A stretch of DNA of 30,516 bases. Source: an uncultured bacterium. Lineage in GTDB: Bacteria > Bacteroidota > Bacteroidia > Chitinophagales > CAIOSU01. The translations under genes and the position numbers were made by a program. This document shows, piece by piece, positions 30,500 through 30,516 of the stretch (position 1 is its first letter; each line of letters begins with the position of its first letter). The stretch covers positions 1 through 30,516 of the forward strand of contig CAIOSU010000100.1 of NCBI GenBank assembly GCA_903861055.1, in the 5' to 3' direction. The notes under the pieces were generated by a model. The model searched no databases, was not told where the DNA came from, and saw only the letters and a list, made by a program, of their open reading frames with translations.

Positions 30500-30516
30500 C
30501 CCTTCAAATTTAGGCA

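Overview
This window looks like a chromosomal segment of a member of the Bacteroidota; I cannot place it to genus. The reasons are: several start regions preceded by the Bacteroidota -7 element TANNTTTG (for example 12559-12566 and 19055-19062), little sign of Shine-Dalgarno sites, several TTG starts, families typical of the phylum (DUF2480, DUF4172-Fic, M28 lipoprotein, type III pantothenate kinase), and moderate GC with AT-rich intergenic DNA.

Layout. (1) 1-892, minus strand: a SRPBCC-fold protein and a truncated secreted protein. (2) 1259-2308: a zinc alcohol dehydrogenase. (3) 2432-11008, plus strand: a long envelope-oriented run of an NAD(P)-binding protein, coaX, an outer-membrane protein, a TPR protein, lptC, a small membrane protein, a CNNM/CBS transporter-like protein and a PpiD-like chaperone, ending at a clear terminator (11054-11080). 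(4) 11111-12558: a DUF2480 protein and a lytic transglycosylase. (5) 12584-17559: a three-gene surface-glycosylation cassette in which a DPM1/ALG5-like GT2 enzyme lies between two divergent paralogous GT-C-like membrane proteins. (6) 17619-17727: tRNA-Phe and its terminator. (7) 17766-18970: a six-unit alternating inverted-repeat array abutting a Fic AMP-transferase gene with a C-terminal winged helix. (8) 19107-23911: a 2,4-dienoyl-CoA reductase, a REP-like hairpin cluster, cysS and an M28 lipoprotein. (9) 23968-27515: an accessory patch with a zeta-toxin gene broken by one in-frame stop, an overlapping 55-codon ORF, a small membrane protein, an exonuclease/GIY-YIG fusion, and a YhcG-type nuclease that lacks its usual C-terminus. 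(10) 27690-30416, minus strand: panC, panD, a flippase-like membrane protein and rfaE2, tightly packed.

How the genes connect. Coenzyme A supply is represented twice: panC and panD at the right end make pantothenate, and coaX at the left phosphorylates it. Envelope biogenesis recurs: lptC (LPS export), rfaE2 (ADP-heptose for LPS core), the PpiD-like chaperone, the lytic transglycosylase and the GT2/GT-C cassette.

The two loci most worth a second look are the Fic gene with its unusual operator-like array, and the GT-C/GT2/GT-C cassette, which could be a self-contained polyprenyl-phosphate-sugar pathway. All identifications come from reading motifs in the translated sequence; no database search was run.
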